9,592 bases of DNA, taken from assembly GCA_002455335.1 (NCBI GenBank), contig DKKP01000266.1, positions 1-9,592 of the forward strand, written 5' to 3'. Under the pieces are notes generated by a model. That model was not told where the DNA came from. It ran no database searches and saw only the letters and a program-made list of their open reading frames with translations. How positions within the stretch are numbered: position 1 is the stretch's first letter; each line of letters starts with the position of its first letter. A program made the translations under genes and the position numbers. Below are positions 7,330 through 9,592 of the stretch, in pieces. This stretch comes from Anaerolineales bacterium UBA6663 (GTDB taxonomy: Bacteria > Chloroflexota > Anaerolineae > Anaerolineales > UBA6663).

Positions 7330-9147
7330 TCAGGCCAGGATGCCCAGGGTCTTGAGCTTCTCTTCACCCACCACGCCGCCGGCGCCCCAGCCGCGCAGCG
7401 AGTAGTATTCCTCGAGCATTTGATCGAGCTCGCAGACATGCCCTTCGGAGCCGGGCATGGTGCTGGGCTCCGTCAGGAAGCGGGTCGGAAGTTTGTCGGA
7501 GCCGGGCTGCTCACCCGCGAGTTGGTTGTAGTAGCGCTCCAGATTGTAGACACGCTCGCCGATCGCCAGCACATCGTTGGCCGTGAACTCGGGCAGGCCG
7601 ACGACCGCCGCGTATTGCTGCGCGTATTCCTCCGGCCCTTCGGCGAACGCGCTGAACTTGCACAGGTCAAGCGAATCGCTGAAGGCATGGATGTCCTGCA
7701 GCAGCTTGAGCAACTCGCCCTTGCCCTTCCAGTCGAGCGGGTTGGTCTTGAGGCCGATCACGCCGAGCTCGCTGGCCGGGCTGTACCCGCGCAGGTGGCA
7801 GGCGCCACGGTTGCTTGTGGCATAGCCGAGGCCCATGCCCTTCAGGCCGCGCGGATCGTAGGCCGGGATCGACTGGCCGCGAACCGCCATAGCGATTTCG
7901 GGGTGCCCGAAGTGCGTGGCGATTCGCGTGACGCCTTCGGCGAGCACATCACCAAGGCCCTTGCGGTAGGCGATCTGCTCAACGAGCTTGACCATGTGGG
8001 CGTGATCGCCCCACTCGAGATGCTCCTGGCCGTCCCAGCCTCGCTGGCAGACCTCCATATAGGTGGCCATGCAGTTGCCGGTCTCGATCGTGTCGATACC
8101 GTACTTGTTGCACTGGTAGATCATGTACGCGATCGACTCACGGCTGCTGTTGCCCGAGTGCCCGCCAAAGGCCCAGGCCGTCTCGTACTCGAAGCTCTCG
8201 GTGCGGATCTTCTCGCCGTTGTACTCGACTTCGACTTCTTTCTTGCACGCGACCGGGCAGGCGTGGCAGGTGGGCTCGGCCACAAGGATGGTCTCGCGGA
8301 TCTTCTCGCCGCTGATCTCCTCGGCCTTGTCGAACGAGGTCGTCTGGCTGTTGCGCGTCGGCAGCGCGCCGATGCTGGCCGTGATGTTCATCAACACGTT
8401 CGTGCCGTACAGGCTCAGGCCGCCCTTCTTGGGCGCCGTGATGTTCTTCTCATCCATGATCGTCGCCAGCGCGCGCTCATGGGCCTTCTTGAAGGCTTCG
8501 GTATCCTTGGCCTCCGTGTAGTTTCGCGGGGCCTTGACCACAACCGCCTTGAGTTTCTTCGAGCCGCCGACTGCGCCGGTGCCGCCGCGGCCCGAGGCGC
8601 GATCGTTCTCGTTGATCCACGATGCGAACTTGACCAGGTTCTCGCCGCCCGGGCCGATCGCGATCACGGTCAGGTCTTTCTCGCCGTACAAGCCCTGCAT
8701 GTGCTTGATCGTCTCATGAACGTCTTTGCCCCAGACCTCGCTCGCATCTTTGAGCTCGGCCTTGCCGTTCTCGACGTACAGATACACGGGCTTCTCGGAG
8801 ACGCCTTCGAAGATCAGGCCGTCAAAGCCGGCCCAGCGTAGCCGCGCCGCCGACCAACCGCCGTGATGGCTGTCGGTGACGGTGCCGGTGAGCGGGCTTT
8901 TGGTGACGATCGCCATGCGGCCGCTCATGTTGGCCTTCGAGCCGGTCAACGGCCCGTTCATGAAGCACAACAGGTTCTTGGGCCCGAGCGGGTCGCAGGT
9001 CGGATCCGCCTCGAGCATGTAGCGCACGCCAAGGCCGCGTGCGCCGATGTACTTCAGCGCCCATTCCTCGGGGACGCCATCGTAGCGCACCTCACCGGTG
9101 CTCAGATTGATGCGGGCAATCCGATCTGCATATCCGCCGAGCTTCAT
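7330..9147 (-). CDS. aor: Tungsten-dependent aldehyde:ferredoxin oxidoreductase
   Basis: 605 residues, the same length as the archetypal Pyrococcus enzyme. The family oxidises aldehydes to carboxylic acids with ferredoxin as acceptor, using a tungsten bis-pyranopterin and one [4Fe-4S] cluster. The cluster ligands are visible as Cys294-x2-Cys297-x3-Cys301 (CHACPVAC) and Cys496 (DSLDLC). Other signatures are GARGLGVRYML (35-45) at the N-terminal pterin-binding domain, MNGPLTGSKA (63-72), RGGTGAVGGSKKLKA (187-201), DPRGLKGMG (431-439) and a C-terminal RGWGAGG...GEEKL. Glu320 and His451 are the likely counterparts of the active-site Glu313 and His448 of the Pyrococcus enzyme (judged by spacing, not alignment). 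There is no signal peptide, so it is cytoplasmic. The ATG at 9147 is chosen because GAGGGAGG lies 5 nt upstream; a TTG at 9162 would place that site inside the gene. Followed by moaD. No electron-transfer subunit genes are visible. The substrate cannot be told from sequence; other AOR-family members (formaldehyde or aromatic aldehydes) remain possible. Confidence 0.95.
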   Translation of the reverse strand: MKLGGYADRIARINLSTGEVRYDGVPEEWALKYIGARGLGVRYMLEADPTCDPLGPKNLLCFMNGPLTGSKANMSGRMAIVTKSPLTGTVTDSHHGGWSAARLRWAGFDGLIFEGVSEKPVYLYVENGKAELKDASEVWGKDVHETIKHMQGLYGEKDLTVIAIGPGGENLVKFASWINENDRASGRGGTGAVGGSKKLKAVVVKAPRNYTEAKDTEAFKKAHERALATIMDEKNITAPKKGGLSLYGTNVLMNITASIGALPTRNSQTTSFDKAEEISGEKIRETILVAEPTCHACPVACKKEVEVEYNGEKIRTESFEYETAWAFGGHSGNSSRESIAYMIYQCNKYGIDTIETGNCMATYMEVCQRGWDGQEHLEWGDHAHMVKLVEQIAYRKGLGDVLAEGVTRIATHFGHPEIAMAVRGQSIPAYDPRGLKGMGLGYATSNRGACHLRGYSPASELGVIGLKTNPLDWKGKGELLKLLQDIHAFSDSLDLCKFSAFAEGPEEYAQQYAAVVGLPEFTANDVLAIGERVYNLERYYNQLAGEQPGSDKLPTRFLTEPSTMPGSEGHVCELDQMLEEYYSLRGWGAGGVVGEEKLKTLGILA

Positions 9148-9152
9148 GTTGG

Positions 9153-9159
9153 CCTCCCT
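9153..9159 (-). promoter_or_regulatory. Ribosome binding site of the oxidoreductase gene
   Basis: On the minus strand AGGGAGG stands 5 nt before ATG 9147. It is the only strong Shine-Dalgarno match among the four gene starts in the window, and it decides against the upstream TTG start. Confidence 0.8.
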
Positions 9160-9184
9160 CAAACGATGTGAACGGGTCTCAACT

Positions 9185-9213
9185 TTGGATTTCGTGCTAC
9201 GGTAACTTATAAT
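9185..9213 (+). promoter_or_regulatory. Promoter for the padR-like gene
   Basis: A perfect -10 box, TATAAT (9208-9213), has a weak -35, TTGGAT (9185-9190), at an ideal 17-bp spacing. Transcription would begin near 9220, giving an untranslated leader of roughly 88 nt that contains the 9229-9251 palindrome. The same AT-rich patch read on the minus strand offers TATAAG (9211-9206) or TAAATT (9216-9211) as a -10 for the aor operon, but without a good -35, so that promoter may be weak or activator-dependent. Confidence 0.55.
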
Positions 9214-9228
9214 TTAGTCCATTCGGGT

Positions 9229-9251
9229 GGCTATTCCGGTTTGGAATAGCC
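9229..9251. promoter_or_regulatory. Candidate operator: perfect 9-bp inverted repeat
   Basis: GGCTATTCC, five bases (GGTTT), then GGAATAGCC: a perfect dyad 9+5+9 in the divergent aor/padR intergenic region. It lies just downstream of the likely padR transcription start and upstream of, or over, the likely -35 area of the aor promoter. One dimeric repressor bound here could affect both directions. The neighbouring PadR-family gene is the obvious candidate binder. The sequence is not the ATGT-N8-ACAT pattern reported for some PadR proteins, so the link is inferred from position. Confidence 0.6.
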
Positions 9252-9277
9252 GAACGTCTACTGCAATTGACCCAGGA

Positions 9278-9300
9278 CCCGGGTCGGGCGTTCACCCGGG
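9278..9300. promoter_or_regulatory. Small GC palindrome just before the padR start
   Basis: CCCGGGT (9278-9284) and ACCCGGG (9294-9300) form a perfect 7-bp inverted repeat with a 9-nt spacer, ending 7 nt before ATG 9308. It occupies the place where a ribosome binding site would be, and no Shine-Dalgarno is otherwise visible. It could be a second operator half-pair or an RNA hairpin limiting translation; in GC-rich DNA it could also be chance. Confidence 0.35.
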
Positions 9301-9307
9301 CAAACCG

Positions 9308-9592
9308 ATGCCGAAACTCTCGCCAGAACCCGTCTTTCTCGGCCTGCTCGAGGCGCAAACCTCGTATGGCTATCACCTCCTCGATCAGTTCAGGTCCACC
9401 GAGCAGTTGGGCCAGATCTGGAACCTGGGGACGAGCCAGCTTTACGCCATCCTCAAGCGGCTCGAGCGCGACGAGTTGATCGATGGCCGCGAAGAGTCGC
9501 GCCCGGATGCGCCGATGCGCACGGTCTACTGGCTGACCGACCGGGGACGCGAGCAGCTCTACCTCTGGTTGAACGACCCCAACCCCTCGGCC
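9308..9592 (+). CDS. PadR-family transcriptional regulator, 3'-truncated
   Basis: ATG at 9308 opens a frame that stays open for 95 codons to the window edge; the C-terminal dimerisation part is missing. The N-terminal winged helix-turn-helix is typical of PadR: 'LSPEPVFLGLLEAQTSYGYHLL' style residues 4-25 (helix 1), 'LGQIWNLGTSQLYAILKRLERDELI' style residues 34-58 (helices 2 and 3 with the 'SQLYAiLkrLe..gLI' signature), and a wing ending 'RTVYWLTDRGREQLYLWL' (71-88). PadR proteins usually repress a divergent or linked gene and release DNA when an aromatic, aldehyde or toxic ligand binds. Here the divergent partner is the aldehyde oxidoreductase operon, which makes an aldehyde or acid ligand plausible (inference). 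An in-frame GTG at 9227 is possible but would fall inside the operator palindrome and adds residues without PadR character. Confidence 0.9.
   Translation, partial: MPKLSPEPVFLGLLEAQTSYGYHLLDQFRSTEQLGQIWNLGTSQLYAILKRLERDELIDGREESRPDAPMRTVYWLTDRGREQLYLWLNDPNPSA

Noticed and set aside
6660..7355. Plus-strand frames of 231 codons here and 178 codons at 6512-7048
   Set aside because: They overlap moaD and the small glycine-tailed gene antisense and cross the terminator; moaD has clear family motifs in the opposite direction.
7248..7439. N-terminal extension of MoaD up to 7439
   Set aside because: The extra 64 residues lack MoaD features, overlap the AOR 3' end and include the intercistronic hairpin; MKTIRLF at 7247 is the family-typical start.
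7420..8841. 473-codon open frame on the plus strand
   Set aside because: It is wholly antisense to the AOR gene, whose family motifs are clear. The translation shows no domain and is rich in Arg, Ala, Asp and Leu, as expected of a high-GC shadow frame.
9148..9162. TTG start at 9162 for AOR
   Set aside because: It would put the strong GAGGGAGG ribosome binding site inside the coding sequence; ATG 9147 with 5-nt spacing is better.
9267..9479. 70-codon plus-strand frame at the padR start
   Set aside because: It overlaps the PadR frame out of register; the PadR frame has a full winged-helix signature and this one shows none.

Overview
The window looks like GC-rich chromosomal DNA of a Chloroflexota (green non-sulfur) bacterium. 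This is inferred from three things: codon use dominated by G/C third positions, a giant secreted DUF11-repeat protein that ends in an FN3-like domain plus a short LFLP...R tail (a combination I associate with Chloroflexus/Roseiflexus-type genomes), and a tungsten aldehyde oxidoreductase/moaD/PadR neighbourhood. No rRNA or other phylogenetic marker is present, so the assignment is tentative. I saw no mobile element, tRNA or CRISPR array.

Bases 1-6626 (+) are the 3' part of one very long gene for an extracellular repeat protein; its start and any signal peptide lie to the left of the window. The visible 2,207 residues are built from Ig-like DUF11/'conserved repeat' modules. Two module types, A and B, alternate (end of A0, B0, A1, B1 ... 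A4, B4), followed by four near-uniform short modules (C1-C4), one FN3-like domain and the tail. From base 291 to 6290 (2,000 residues) I count only twelve lysines, all at the same place in the first strand of a module. Module B4 lacks this Lys and also lacks the conserved Asp and Asn found in the other modules. That is the pattern expected if each module is locked by a Lys-Asn isopeptide bond with an acidic catalyst.

A perfect 15-bp hairpin (6644-6679) separates this gene from a convergent minus-strand operon. Read right to left, the operon is an aldehyde:ferredoxin oxidoreductase-type tungstoenzyme (9147-7330), a strong intercistronic hairpin (7266-7316), a MoaD-type sulfur carrier (7247-6969) and, 10 nt further on, an 85-residue protein ending in three glycines (6958-6701). 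The operon logic is a pterin enzyme encoded with its own sulfur-carrier protein for pyranopterin synthesis.

The divergent gene at the right edge (9308 onward, +, cut by the window end) encodes a PadR-family repressor. The 160-bp region between it and the oxidoreductase gene holds a TATAAT promoter for padR, a perfect 9-bp inverted repeat that is a good operator candidate, and a second small palindrome just before the padR start codon. The simplest reading is an aldehyde- or aromatic-responsive PadR switch that controls both itself and the tungstoenzyme operon.
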